Below, piece by piece: positions 29,951 to 39,400 of a stretch of DNA of 64,000 nt; position 1 is the stretch's first letter; each line of letters begins with the position of its first letter. This DNA is from Stenotrophomonas sp. MMGLT7. GTDB taxonomy: Bacteria; Pseudomonadota; Gammaproteobacteria; Xanthomonadales; Xanthomonadaceae. The stretch spans positions 1-64,000 of the forward strand of contig NZ_JAJOZS010000011.1 in the NCBI RefSeq assembly GCF_021168555.1. The letters run 5' to 3'. Made by a program: the position numbers and the translations under genes. The notes under the pieces are model-generated. The model worked only from the letters and a program-made list of their open reading frames with translations. It ran no database searches and had not been told where the DNA came from.

Positions 29951-31354
29951 ATGAAGATCAAGCGCTTCGTAGCCCCCGACATGCGCACCGCCTTCCGCAT
30001 GGTGCGTGACGAACATGGTCCCGACGCGGTGATCCTGTCCAACCGCCGCACCGCCGAGGGCGTGGAGATCGTCGCCGCCAGCAACTACGACGAGGACCTG
30101 GTGCAGCGCGCCCTGCAGGCGGCCCAGCCGCCGGCCGCGGAGTCCGCTTCCGCTCCCGCGGCCGCGGCGGCCCCGCTGCGCACCGCCGCGCCCTCGCCTG
30201 CCGAGGCGATGATCCAGGCGATCGGCCGCCGCCAGGAACAGCCCGCCGCGGCGCTGCAGGCGCCGGCGACGCCGCCGCAACAGGTCTCCGCCCCCCTGGC
30301 CCGGCCCGCCGCCGAGCCAGGCCCGGCGCCGGCCGCGATCGTGCACAGCTTCGCGCAGAAGCTGGCGCAGTCGCTGCCTCCCGCCCCGCCTGCGGCGCCG
30401 GCCGCGCTGGCGACAGTCCCGGCCGCGGCCCTGCCGGCGCCGCAGAACGACGAACAATTGACGCAGCTGCGCGAGGAACTGGCGCTGATGCGGCAGATGA
30501 TCGAGCGCGAGATGAACCGCCTCACCGACGAGCGCCTGCGTGGCTCGCCGGTGCGCGCGCAGGCGCTGGCCCTGATGGACGACTACGGCTTCGACGCCGG
30601 CCTCACCCGCGACGTCGCCCTGCAGATCCCCGCCGACACCCCGCTGCCGCGCGGGCGCGGGCTGATGCTCGGGCTGCTGTCCAAGCGCCTGCCGATCGCC
30701 CCAGTCGATCCGCTCGACATCGGCGGCGTGATCGCCCTGATCGGCCCCACCGGCGCCGGCAAGACCACCACCATCGCCAAGCTCGCCGCGCGCTTCGCCG
30801 AGAAGCACTCCGCGCGCGACATCGCCCTGGTCACCACCGACATCCTGCGCGTGGGCGGCCGCGAGCAGCTGCACAGCTACGGCCGCCAGCTCGGCATCGC
30901 CGTGCACGAGGCCGACAGCGACGCCGGCCTGATCGCCCTGCTCGAACGCCTGGCCGACTACAAGCTGGTGCTGATCGACACCGCCGGCATGGGCCAGCGC
31001 GACCGCGCCCTGGCCGCCCAGCTCGGCTGGCTGCGCGCCGCCCGCCAGGTCACCTCGCTGCTGGTGCTGCCGGCCAACGCCCATTTCGCCGACCTGGACG
31101 AAGTGGCGCGCCGGTTTGCCGGCGCCCGGCCGCAGGGCGTGGTGCTGACCAAGCTGGACGAGACCGGCCGCCTGGGCAGCGCGCTGTCGGTGGTGGTCGA
31201 CCACCAGTTGCCGATCACCTGGGTCACCGACGGCCAGCACGTGCCGCAGGACCTGCACCGCGCCAATGCCGCCAGCCTCGTATTGCGCCTTGAAGATTTG
31301 CGGCGCGCTGCCGATAAGCCCAGTACTCCGGAGCAGAACCATGCCGTCGCGTGA
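29951..31354 (+). CDS. flhF: Flagellar biosynthesis GTPase FlhF
   Basis: FlhF is an SRP-family GTPase that sets the polar site of the flagellum. The 467-residue protein has a basic N-terminal B domain (IKRFVAPDMRTAFRMVRDEH), a Pro/Ala-rich linker (about 60-170), an N domain and a G domain with GPTGAGKTTT (about 263) and DTAGMGQRD. The first ATG after the heptad repeat is used. Its 3' end overlaps flhG by 14 bases and contains a FliA-type promoter. Confidence 0.94.
   Translation: MKIKRFVAPDMRTAFRMVRDEHGPDAVILSNRRTAEGVEIVAASNYDEDLVQRALQAAQPPAAESASAPAAAAAPLRTAAPSPAEAMIQAIGRRQEQPAAALQAPATPPQQVSAPLARPAAEPGPAPAAIVHSFAQKLAQSLPPAPPAAPAALATVPAAALPAPQNDEQLTQLREELALMRQMIEREMNRLTDERLRGSPVRAQALALMDDYGFDAGLTRDVALQIPADTPLPRGRGLMLGLLSKRLPIAPVDPLDIGGVIALIGPTGAGKTTTIAKLAARFAEKHSARDIALVTTDILRVGGREQLHSYGRQLGIAVHEADSDAGLIALLERLADYKLVLIDTAGMGQRDRALAAQLGWLRAARQVTSLLVLPANAHFADLDEVARRFAGARPQGVVLTKLDETGRLGSALSVVVDHQLPITWVTDGQHVPQDLHRANAASLVLRLEDLRRAADKPSTPEQNHAVA
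31291..31317 (+). promoter_or_regulatory. FliA-type promoter inside flhF, ahead of flhG
   Basis: TGAAGATT, exactly eleven bases, then a perfect GCCGATAA. The -35 differs from TCAAG by one base. The predicted start is near 31324, about 17 bases before flhG. It would give flhG, fliA and the che genes a FliA-dependent transcript separate from flhF. Confidence 0.6.
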
Positions 31355-32225
31355 CTACGCCAAGCTGACCACCACCTTCCCGCTGTCGGCGACCCGTACC
31401 GAGCCCCTTGGCCCGGTGCGGACCATCGCCGTGAGCGGCGGCAAGGGCGGCGTCGGCAAGACCAACATCTCCGCCAACCTGGCGGTAGCGCTGGCCGAGA
31501 TGGGCAAGCGCACCCTGCTGCTGGACGCCGACCTGGGCCTGGCCAACATCGACGTGATCCTGGGCCTGACCCCCACCTTCACCCTGGCCGACCTGGTCGC
31601 CGGGCGCTGCACCCTGGAAGAGCTGCTGATCGTCGGTCCCGGCGGCCTGCTGATCGCCCCGGCCGCCTCCGGCCGCCGCCACATGGCCGAGCTCAAGCCG
31701 GCCGAGAACGTCGGCCTGGTGAACGTGTTCTCCGAGCTGGAGCGCGAGCTGGACGTGATGGTCATCGACACCGCCGCCGGCCTCACCGACAGCGTGCTGA
31801 CCTTCTGCCAGGCCGCGCAGGACACCGTGGTGGTGGTGTGCGACGAGCCGGCCTCGATCACCGACGCCTACGCCCTGATCAAGGTGCTCTCGCGCGAGCG
31901 CGGGGTGGACCGGGTGCAGATCGTGGCCAACATGGTGCGCGACCTCAACGAGGGCCGGCTGCTGTACGACAAGCTCTCGCGCGTGTGCGAGAAGTTCCTC
32001 GGCGACGTCTCGCTCAACTACCTGGGCTGCGTGCCGCAGGACGACTGGCTGCGGCTGGCGGTGCAGCGCCAGCAGCCGGTGGTCAAGGCCTACCCGGCCA
32101 GCCCGTCGGCCAAGGCCATCGCCGAGATCGCCCGCCGCACCGCGCGCTGGCAGGCGCCGAGCGCACCGCGCGGCGGCGTGGAGTTCTTCGTCGAGCGCAT
32201 CATCCAGCGCGGGGTGGCCGCATGA
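31341..32225 (+). CDS. flhG: Flagellar number regulator FlhG (FleN), MinD-like ATPase
   Basis: FlhG/FleN limits flagellar number by acting on FlhF and by restraining FleQ. The 294-residue MinD/ParA-type ATPase has the deviant Walker A SGGKGGVGKTN (about 31), DADLGLANIDV and VIDTAAGLTDSV. ATG 31341 is chosen because it gives the usual short N-terminal FleQ/FlhF-interacting segment; the frame is open further upstream inside flhF. The stop overlaps fliA (ATGA). Confidence 0.94.
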   Translation: MPSRDYAKLTTTFPLSATRTEPLGPVRTIAVSGGKGGVGKTNISANLAVALAEMGKRTLLLDADLGLANIDVILGLTPTFTLADLVAGRCTLEELLIVGPGGLLIAPAASGRRHMAELKPAENVGLVNVFSELERELDVMVIDTAAGLTDSVLTFCQAAQDTVVVVCDEPASITDAYALIKVLSRERGVDRVQIVANMVRDLNEGRLLYDKLSRVCEKFLGDVSLNYLGCVPQDDWLRLAVQRQQPVVKAYPASPSAKAIAEIARRTARWQAPSAPRGGVEFFVERIIQRGVAA

Positions 32226-32971
32226 ACGCCGCCGCCCAGTACAAGGCCGTCCAGCGCAACCACGGCAACGACATCGTCACCCAGCACGCCGACCTGGTGC
32301 GCCGCATCGCCCACCACCTGGCCGCGCGGCTGCCGGCCAGCGTGGAAGTGGACGACCTGATCCAGGCCGGCATGATCGGCCTGATCGAGGCCTCGCGCAG
32401 CTACGACTCCGAACAGGGCGCCTCGTTCGAGACCTATGCCTCGATCCGCATCCGCGGCTCGATGATCGACGAGATCCGCCGCGGCGACTGGGTGCCGCGC
32501 TCGGTGCACCGCCGCGCCCGCGACGCCGCCGCGGCGATCCGCAGGATCGAGCAGGCCAGCGGCCGCGCCGCTTCGGCCAACGAGGTCGCCGCCGCGCTGG
32601 ACATGCCGCTGCCCGAGTATCTGCGACTGATGGAGGATGCCTCGCGCGGCCAGGTGCTGAGCCTGGAGTCGCGCATCGAGGACCATGGCGAGCTGGACAC
32701 GCCGAGCAAGGGCGGCCCCAATCCGCAGCAGATGCTGGAGCGCAGCGAGTTCGGCCGCGAGCTGGGCAAGGCCATCGGCCTGCTGCCCGAGCGCGAGCAG
32801 CTGGTGCTGTCGCTGTACTACGAGCAGGAACTCAACCTGAAGGAAATCGGCGCCGTGCTCGGCGTCAGCGAATCGCGCGTCTGCCAGATCCACGGCCAGG
32901 CCGTGGTGCGCCTGCGCGGCCGCCTCAAGGCCTTCGAGCTGGCCGATGCCGGCGTGGCGGAGGAAGAATGA
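32222..32971 (+). CDS. fliA: Flagellar sigma factor FliA (sigma-28)
   Basis: FliA transcribes late flagellar, motility and chemotaxis genes and is held inactive by FlgM until the hook is complete. The 249-residue protein has region 2 (QAGMIGLIEASRSYDSEQGA, FETYASIRIRGSMIDEIRRG), region 3 and region 4 with EIGAVLGVSESRVCQIHGQA. It is coupled to flhG by ATGA. Four sites in this window fit its promoter consensus, including one that may feed back on fliA through flhG. No flgM is in the window. Confidence 0.96.
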   Translation: MNAAAQYKAVQRNHGNDIVTQHADLVRRIAHHLAARLPASVEVDDLIQAGMIGLIEASRSYDSEQGASFETYASIRIRGSMIDEIRRGDWVPRSVHRRARDAAAAIRRIEQASGRAASANEVAAALDMPLPEYLRLMEDASRGQVLSLESRIEDHGELDTPSKGGPNPQQMLERSEFGRELGKAIGLLPEREQLVLSLYYEQELNLKEIGAVLGVSESRVCQIHGQAVVRLRGRLKAFELADAGVAEEE

Positions 32972-32978
32972 GAGCGGA

Positions 32979-33131
32979 CTCGGGGTTCGGGATCGGGGAT
33001 TCGCAAAGGCGGCCAGCCTGGCCCGGCCCGGTGGTCTGTGCCCGCTCTTCGTCGATGTCCTCGACGCTCCCGGCGCAGTGTTCTCACCGCCCGCGGGGAC
33101 CCGCTGTTGCGAATCCCCGATCCCGAATCCC
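32979..33131. repeat. Heptad-repeat inverted element (copy 4)
   Basis: Left arm CGGGGTTCGGGATCGGGGAT then TCGCAAAGGC (32979-33010), a centre of about 100 bases, and a right arm TTGCGAATCCCCGATCCCGA-ATCCC (33107-33131). It lies between fliA and cheY. Confidence 0.8.
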
Positions 33132-33161
33132 AGCCCCACAAACCCAGGAGCCTGAAAAACA

Positions 33162-33554
33162 GTGAACAAGAACATGCGTATCCTGATCGTCGACGACTTC
33201 TCGACCATGCGCCGCATCGTCAAGAACCTGCTCGGCGACCTGGGCTACAGCAACACCGCCGAGGCCGAGGACGGCCACAGCGCGATGGCGGCGTTGCGCT
33301 CGGCACCCTTCGACTTCGTGGTCACCGACTGGAACATGCCCGGCATGACCGGCATCGAGCTGCTGCGCGCGATCCGCGCCGACGACAAGCTCAAGACCCT
33401 GCCGGTGCTGATGGTCACCGCCGAGGCCAAGCGCGAGCAGATCATCGAGGCCGCGCAGGCCGGCGTGAACGGCTACATCATCAAGCCGTTCACCGCGCAG
33501 ACGCTGTCCGAGAAGCTGGCCAAGATCTTCGAACGCCTGGCGGCAACCGCATGA
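33162..33554 (+). CDS. cheY: Chemotaxis response regulator CheY
   Basis: CheY, once phosphorylated by CheA, binds FliM and reverses the motor. The 130-residue single receiver domain has D11-D12, phospho-acceptor D56 ([10 protein letters not shown]), the switch Thr in VTAEA and the conserved Lys in YIIKPF. It starts at GTG 33162 after CAGGAG; an ATG at 33174 would remove four residues. The stop lies within the start of cheZ. Confidence 0.95.
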   Translation: MNKNMRILIVDDFSTMRRIVKNLLGDLGYSNTAEAEDGHSAMAALRSAPFDFVVTDWNMPGMTGIELLRAIRADDKLKTLPVLMVTAEAKREQIIEAAQAGVNGYIIKPFTAQTLSEKLAKIFERLAATA

Positions 33555-34177
33555 TGGACACCGTCAACCAGGACACCCTCGCCCAGGAACGCGTCGCGCT
33601 GGTCGAACGCCTGCAGGGCGCGCTGGACGCGCTCGAACGCGGCGACGAGGCCGGCTGGCGCCGCGAGATCGACACCCTCGCCGCCTGGCGCACGCGCCCG
33701 ATGATGCAGGGGCTGAGCCGGCTCGCGCGCGAGCTGGGCCAGGCGCTGGGCGAACTGCCCACGGTGCCGGACGAGGCCGGCGAGCTGGACGATGCCTGCT
33801 CGCGCCTGGACCACGTGGTGGAGATGACCGAGCAGGCCACCCACCGCACCCTGGACCTGGCCGAGGAATGCCGCGCGCTGACCGCGCAGTTGCGCGCGGA
33901 CGGCCTGGAACCGGCGCAGGACGCCGTACTGGAGCAGATCCGCCACAACCTCACCGAGATGGCGCTGACCCAGAGCTACCAGGACCTCACCGGGCAGATC
34001 ATCCGCCGCGTGGCCGGCATCGTGCGCCGGGTGCACGAGGGTTTCGGCGCCCTCGGCCTGCCGCCGAAGGAACCGGAACCGGGCAACAAGCTGGCCGGCC
34101 CCGCCGTGGCCGGGCTGGACCGCCACGCGGTATCGCAGGACGACGCCGACGCCCTGCTCTCCGGGCTGGGACTGTAG
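33551..34177 (+). CDS. cheZ: CheY-P phosphatase CheZ
   Basis: CheZ removes phosphate from CheY and so ends the reversal signal. The 208-residue protein is a long helical hairpin with the active-site segment [13 protein letters not shown] (Asp and Gln conserved) and a C-terminal CheY-binding tail, [15 protein letters not shown], as the last 15 residues. This tail resembles the FliM N-terminus. It overlaps cheY by four bases (33551-33554). Confidence 0.93.
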   Translation: MMDTVNQDTLAQERVALVERLQGALDALERGDEAGWRREIDTLAAWRTRPMMQGLSRLARELGQALGELPTVPDEAGELDDACSRLDHVVEMTEQATHRTLDLAEECRALTAQLRADGLEPAQDAVLEQIRHNLTEMALTQSYQDLTGQIIRRVAGIVRRVHEGFGALGLPPKEPEPGNKLAGPAVAGLDRHAVSQDDADALLSGLGL

Positions 34178-34478
34178 GGCCTGCCGACGCCATGGGAATC
34201 CTGATTGCCCAGATGCCCCGTCGTAGCGCCGAGCCCGCTCGGCTGGGGGCGGTGCCGATAAAGCGCCAGCCGGGCAGGCTCGGCGCTGCGACGCAGCAGG
34301 ATGCGCCATCGCGGCAACCAGGTCGGAACAGGCCACGCCGTACGCGTGTGCATGCGGGGCAAGCAAGAACGAGGAAATCCATGTCGACAAACCACCGAGT
34401 GATGAAACAGCACCGCGCGCAAGCGCGGCCGCACGCGGCGACGTGGTGTGCTCCAACAGCGTCGGCAGGCCCTAGACC
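34178..34478. other. 301-base region between cheZ and cheA
   Basis: Contains the family B REP pair (34220-34292) and a 33-codon open frame with a good ribosome site (34381-34482). No sigma-54 or FliA-type promoter was found for cheA; a GCCGATAA at 34254 lies in the REP and lacks a -35. Confidence 0.6.
34220..34292. repeat. GTAG-type REP inverted pair (family B copy 2)
   Basis: GTCGTAGCGCCGAGCCCGCT ... and CTCGGCGCTGCGAC pair with one mismatch at the CTAC end. The centre GGTGCCGATAAAGC resembles the other pairs. Confidence 0.8.
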
Positions 34479-34482
34479 ATGA
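34381..34482 (+). CDS. Candidate 33-residue leader ORF coupled to cheA
   Basis: Open frame of 33 codons starting MSTNHRVMKQHRAQARPHAA, preceded by GAGGAAATCC-ATG (a strong ribosome site), with its TGA overlapping the cheA start as ATGA. cheA itself has only a weak ribosome site, so translation of this frame could set cheA expression. The peptide is basic (His, Arg) and has no recognisable domain. It may be a coupling ORF or chance; no similarity is claimed. Confidence 0.4.
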   Translation: MSTNHRVMKQHRAQARPHAATWCAPTASAGPRP

Positions 34483-36314
34483 GCGCCATACCCGACGACA
34501 TCGCCGCCGATTTCATCGTCGAGGCCCAGGAGATCCTGGACCGCCTCGGCGAACAGCTGGTGTCGCTGGAGCAGGCGCCCACCGACGGCGAGCAGCTCAA
34601 CGCGGTGTTCCGCGGCTTTCACACCCTCAAGGGCGGCGCCGGCTTCCTGTCGATCCACGCCATGGTCGAGCTGTGCCACGCCGCCGAGGACACCCTGGGG
34701 CAGGCGCGCGCCGGCCAGGTCCAGCTGCAGCCGCACCACTTCGACGCCGCCCAGCGTTCGCTGGACTACCTGCAGTCCATGCTCGACGCCTTCGCCGCCG
34801 GCGAGGAACCCCAGGCTGCGCCCGCCGACCTGATCGCCCAGTTCGGCACCCATGCCGCCCCAGCCGCGCCGTCGCCCGCGCCGGTGCCCGCCAAGCCGGC
34901 GTCCCCGGCCGCGGACAGCGAACTCATCAGCGACGACGAGTTCGAGGCCCTGCTCGACGAACTGCACGGCAAGCCCGGCGGCGCCACACCCGCCACCGCG
35001 GCCAAGCCCAGCGACGAGATCAGCGACGACGAATTCGAGGCGCTGCTGGACCAGATCCACGGTGCCGCCGCACCGGGCGCGCATGCCCCGGCGCCGGCCC
35101 CCGCCCCTGCCCCCGCGCCGGCCAGGCCCGCGGCTCCCTCGCCCAGGCCGCCGCCGCGGCCGCCGGCCGAGGCCGAGCACACCGTGCGCGTGGACACCAA
35201 GCGGCTGGACGCCATCGTCAACCTGATCGGCGAACTGGTGCTCTCGCGCAACCGCCTCAAGACCCTGCGCGCGCGCCTGCGCGACGAGGAACTGGACCGC
35301 GCGGTCAGCGGCCTGGACATCGCCACCGCGCGCCTGCAGTCGGCGGTGATGCGCACGCGCATGCAGCCGGTGGGCAAGGTGTTCGCGCGCTTTCCCAAGG
35401 TGGCGCGCGACGTCGCCCGCTCGCTGGACAAGGAAGTGGACCTGGAACTGGTCGGCGCCGAGACCGAGCTGGATCGCAACCTGGTCGAGGCCTTGGCCGA
35501 CCCGCTGGTGCACCTGGTGCGCAACGCCATCGACCACGGCGTGGAGACGCCGGCCCTGCGCGAGGCCGCCGGCAAGCAGCGGGTCGGCCAGGTGCGGCTG
35601 TCGGCGCAGCAGGAAGGCGACTACGTCAGCATCGAGGTGCGCGACGACGGCGCCGGCATCGACCCGGAGCGGCTGCGGGTCAAGGCCCGCGAGAAGGGCC
35701 TGATCGACGCCGAGGCGGCGGCGCGGCTGACCACCGAGGAATGCCTGCACCTGATCTTCCTGCCCGGCTTCTCCACCAAGGCCGAGGTCACCGACATCTC
35801 CGGCCGCGGCGTCGGCATGGACGTGGTGCAGTCGCGCATCCGCGAGCTGAGCGGACAGATCCAGATCCAGTCCGAGCTCGGCCGCGGCAGCCGCTTCCTG
35901 ATCCGCGTGCCGCTGACCCTGGCGATCCTGCCGACCCTGCTGGTGCAGGCCGGCGATCCGGTCTACGCGCTGCCGCTGGCGCGCGTGGTCGAGGTGCTGC
36001 ATGCGCCCGACAGGTCGCTGGGCTGGTTCGACGGCCGCTCGGTGCTGGACCGCCAGTCCAACACCCTGCCGCTGGTGGACCTGCGGCAATGGATGGGCGT
36101 GCCGGCGACCACCACCGCGCTGCTGACCATCGTCGTGCTGCAGGCCGGCGAATCGCGCTTCGGCCTGGTGGTGGACCAGGTCCGCGGCCGCGAGGAAGTG
36201 GTGATCAAGCCGCTGCCCAAGTCGCTGCGCGGGCTCAAGGGCTACGCCGGCGCCACCCTGATCGGCGACGGCCGCATGGCGCTGATCCTGGACGTGGACG
36301 GGCTGCGCGGCTAG
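34479..36314 (+). CDS. cheA: Chemotaxis histidine kinase CheA
   Basis: CheA phosphorylates CheY in response to receptor signals. The 611-residue protein has P1 with phospho-acceptor H48 (FRGFHTLKGGAGF), a linker of about 130 residues, P3 dimerisation (VRVDTKRLDAIVNLIGELVL), the P4 ATPase (LVRNAIDHGVE, DDGAGID, GRGVGMDVV) and the CheW-like P5. No folded P2 domain is evident. Instead the Ala/Pro-rich linker carries two copies of ISDDEFEALLD (about 150-162 and 182-194), similar to the CheY-binding ends of FliM and CheZ. The usual next genes were not found; a REP and then an RND pump follow. Confidence 0.93.
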   Translation: MSAIPDDIAADFIVEAQEILDRLGEQLVSLEQAPTDGEQLNAVFRGFHTLKGGAGFLSIHAMVELCHAAEDTLGQARAGQVQLQPHHFDAAQRSLDYLQSMLDAFAAGEEPQAAPADLIAQFGTHAAPAAPSPAPVPAKPASPAADSELISDDEFEALLDELHGKPGGATPATAAKPSDEISDDEFEALLDQIHGAAAPGAHAPAPAPAPAPAPARPAAPSPRPPPRPPAEAEHTVRVDTKRLDAIVNLIGELVLSRNRLKTLRARLRDEELDRAVSGLDIATARLQSAVMRTRMQPVGKVFARFPKVARDVARSLDKEVDLELVGAETELDRNLVEALADPLVHLVRNAIDHGVETPALREAAGKQRVGQVRLSAQQEGDYVSIEVRDDGAGIDPERLRVKAREKGLIDAEAAARLTTEECLHLIFLPGFSTKAEVTDISGRGVGMDVVQSRIRELSGQIQIQSELGRGSRFLIRVPLTLAILPTLLVQAGDPVYALPLARVVEVLHAPDRSLGWFDGRSVLDRQSNTLPLVDLRQWMGVPATTTALLTIVVLQAGESRFGLVVDQVRGREEVVIKPLPKSLRGLKGYAGATLIGDGRMALILDVDGLRG

Positions 36315-36346
36315 CCCGACCGCAGGAGCGACCTGTAGAGCGACCT

Positions 36347-36414
36347 GTAGGAGCGACTTCAGTCGCGATAAGGCTTTCCCGGTGGAGCCCGATCGCGACT
36401 GAAGTCGCTCCTGC
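36347..36414. repeat. GTAG-type REP inverted pair (family A copy 4)
   Basis: GTAGGAGCGACTTCAGTCGC ... GCGACTGAAGTCGCTCCTGC around AAGGCTTTCCCGGTGGAGCC. The right terminus has CTGC instead of CTAC. A partial extra end (CCTGTAGAGCGAC) precedes it. It lies between converging cheA and the RND pump gene. Confidence 0.88.
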
Positions 36415-36471
36415 GACCGCTCCCCCACCGCAGTGCCCGATCGGCCGCCCCCTCCCCGCCGGAATCCCGCC

Positions 36472-39400
36472 TCACGACGATGCCGCCTGCCGCTCCTGCG
36501 CACGGGCCTCCGCCTGCTGCCGGTCCTGCGCCGTCACCGAGGTCAGCCGTGCCAGCTTCGGCGCCAGCCACTGCCGCAGGTCGTCCATGCAGGCGAACAC
36601 CACCGGCACGAACACCAGGCTGAGCAGCGTGGAGGTGAGCAGGCCGCCGATCACCGCCACCGCCATCGGCGCGCGGAAGCCGGCGTCGGCGCCGCCGCCG
36701 AACACCGCCGGCAGCATGCCCGCCGCCATCGCCAGGGTGGTCATGATGATCGGGCGGGCACGCTCGGCCCCGGACTGCAGCAGCGCCGGCGTGCGCGCCA
36801 TCCCGGCGCGGCGCTTCTCGATGGCGAACTCGACCAGCAGGATGGAGTTCTTGGTGACGATGCCCATCAGCATCAGGATGCCGATCACCGCCGGCAGGTC
36901 CAGCGCCGCGCCGTAGAGCAGCAGCGCGCCGATCGCACCGCCCACCGACAGCGGCAGCGCGACGAGGATGGTGAGCGGCTGCAGGAAGTCCCGGAACAGC
37001 AGTACCAGCACGGCGAACACCATCAGCACGCCGAAGCCCATCGCGGTGCCGAACTTGGCGAACATCTCGGCCATGTACTCCGCATCGCCGTACTCGACCT
37101 GGCGCACGCCCGCGGGCAGTGCGCGCAACGCCGGCAGCGCGTCGATGCCGGCCAGCGCCTGGCCCAGGGTGAACCCCGGGACCAGGTCGGCGTCGACCGA
37201 GACGCGGCGCTGGCGGTCGAAGCGCTCGATGCGCGACGGGCCTTCGCCGAAGCGCAGCTCGGCCAGCGCATGCAGCGGCACGCTGCCGCCGTCGTCGCTG
37301 GCCACGCGCAGGCGGCGCAGGGTGTCCAGGTCGTCGCGGGCCGACCCGGCCAGCGCCACCCGCACCGGCACCTGGCGCTCGGCGAAGTCGAAGCGCGCCG
37401 AGTCGGCGTCGAGGTCGCCGACGGTGGCGATGCGCAGCGCCGTGCCGATCGCCAGCGGCGAGACCCCGGCGCGCGCCGCCTCGTCCAGGCGCGGCCGCAC
37501 CTGCAGTTCCGGGCGCGGCAGCGGTTCCTCGACCTGCACGTTGGCCACTCCCGGCAGGTCGCGCATCTGCCGGCGCAGGGCATGCGCGGCGCCGGACAGG
37601 GCCGCTGGGTCGTCGCCGACCAGGATCACCGACAGCTCGCGCGCGGCGTTCTCGCCGCGGAAGGCGAAGCGCATGTCGGCGAAGCCGGCCAGCTGCCGCC
37701 GCAGCGCCTGCTCGAACTCCTTCTGGCCCAGCCGGCGCTGCCCGGCGGGCTTGAGCCGGATCAGCAGCTCGCCGCGGGCGACGTCCTCGCCGCCGGCGCT
37801 GGCGAACACCGCCGCCACTTCCGGCCGCCGGCCGATCGCCGTGGCGACGGCCTGCAGGCGCGCATCGGTCTGCGCCAGCGGCGTGCCCGGCGGCAGGCTG
37901 ACGTCGAGCTGCGACAGGCCGCGGTCGCTGACCGGCAGGAAGCCCGAGGGCAGCAGCGGCACCAGCGCCAGCGAGACCGCGAGGAAGGCCGCGCCGGCCA
38001 CCAGGGTGGCGCGGCGATGGCGCAGCGCCCAGTCCAGCAGGCCCAGGTAGCGCGCCAGCAGCCCGTGCGGCCCGGCCTCGGCCCTGCCGCGGCCGCCGTC
38101 CCTGGGCTGCATCAGGTAGGCCGCCAGCAGCGGCGTGCCCAGCCGCGCGACCAGCAGCGACGCCAGCACCGCCGCCGAGACGGTGACACCGAACTGGCTG
38201 AAGTACTGGCCGATGTTGCCGCCGATGAAGCTCACCGGCAGGAACACCGCGACGATGGTGGCGGTGATCGCCACCACCGCGAAGCCGATCGCGCCGGCGG
38301 CGTCGATGGCGGCCTGGAACGGGCGCTTGCCGCGGTCGAGGTGGCGGTCGATGTTCTCGATCTCGACGATGGCGTCGTCCACCAGGATGCCGACCACCAG
38401 CGTCAGCGCCAGCAGGGTGATGCTGTTGAGGGTGTAGCCCAGCCACAGCATCACCGCGAAGGTGGGCAGGATCGACAGCGGCAGCGAGATCGCCGCCACC
38501 AGCGTCGCGCGCCAGTTGCGCAGGAACAGCATCACCACCAGCACGGTCAGCGCCGCCCCCTCGAGCAGCGCGCTCATCGCCGCCCGGTAGCTGGCGCGGG
38601 TGTAGTCCACGGTGGTGGCGACCTGCTCGATGCGCACGTCGCCATGACTGCGCTGCAGCCCGGCGATGGCGGACTCCACGCCCTTGGCGACCACGGTATC
38701 GCTGGAGCCGCGGCTGCGGAACACGGCAAAGCCCACCACCTCGCGGCCGTCGAGCCGGGCCCGGGTGCGCGGCTCGGCGCTGGCATCGCTGACCGTCGCC
38801 AGTTCCGACAGCCTGGCCCGGCCTCCGTCCGGCAGCGCGATCGGGCGCTCGCCCAGCGCCTGGACGCTGGCGGCGCCGCCCAGGGTACGGATGGCCTGCT
38901 CGCGTCCGTCCAGCGTGGCGCGGCCGCCCGGCACGTCGATGTTGGACTGCGCCAGCTGCTGGTTGACCTGGCCGGCGGTGATACCCAGCGCCTGCAGGCG
39001 CTCGGGCCGCAGCTCGACCCGGATCTCGCGCCCCACCCCGCCCAGGCGCTGCACCTGCTGCACGCCCGGCGCGGCCAGCAGGGCACGGCTCACGGTGTCG
39101 TCGATGAACCAGGACAGCTCCGCCGGGCTGCGCCCGGGGGCGCTGACCGCGTAGTGGAAGATCGCGCCGCCTTCCACGTCCACGCGCGCGACCACCGGCT
39201 CCAGGATGGTCGGCGGCAGGTCGCCGCGCACCTGTGCCACCGCCTCGCGCACGTCGTTGCTGGCGCGGTCCGGATCGATGCCCAGCTGGAACTCGGCGGT
39301 GGTGACCGAGACGCCATCGGCCACGCTCGAACTCAGGTGGCGGATGCCGGCCAGGCCGGCGATGGCCGCCTCGACCCGGCGCGTCACCGCGTTCTCCAGT

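Noticed and set aside
31266-31340. Longer flhG starting at 31266
   Set aside because: The extension lies inside flhF and across a FliA-type promoter; ATG 31341 gives the family-type N-terminus.
34254-34261. GCCGATAA before cheA as a FliA promoter
   Set aside because: It lies in the centre of a GTAG REP pair, and no TCAAG or TAAAG element is found 19-20 bases upstream.
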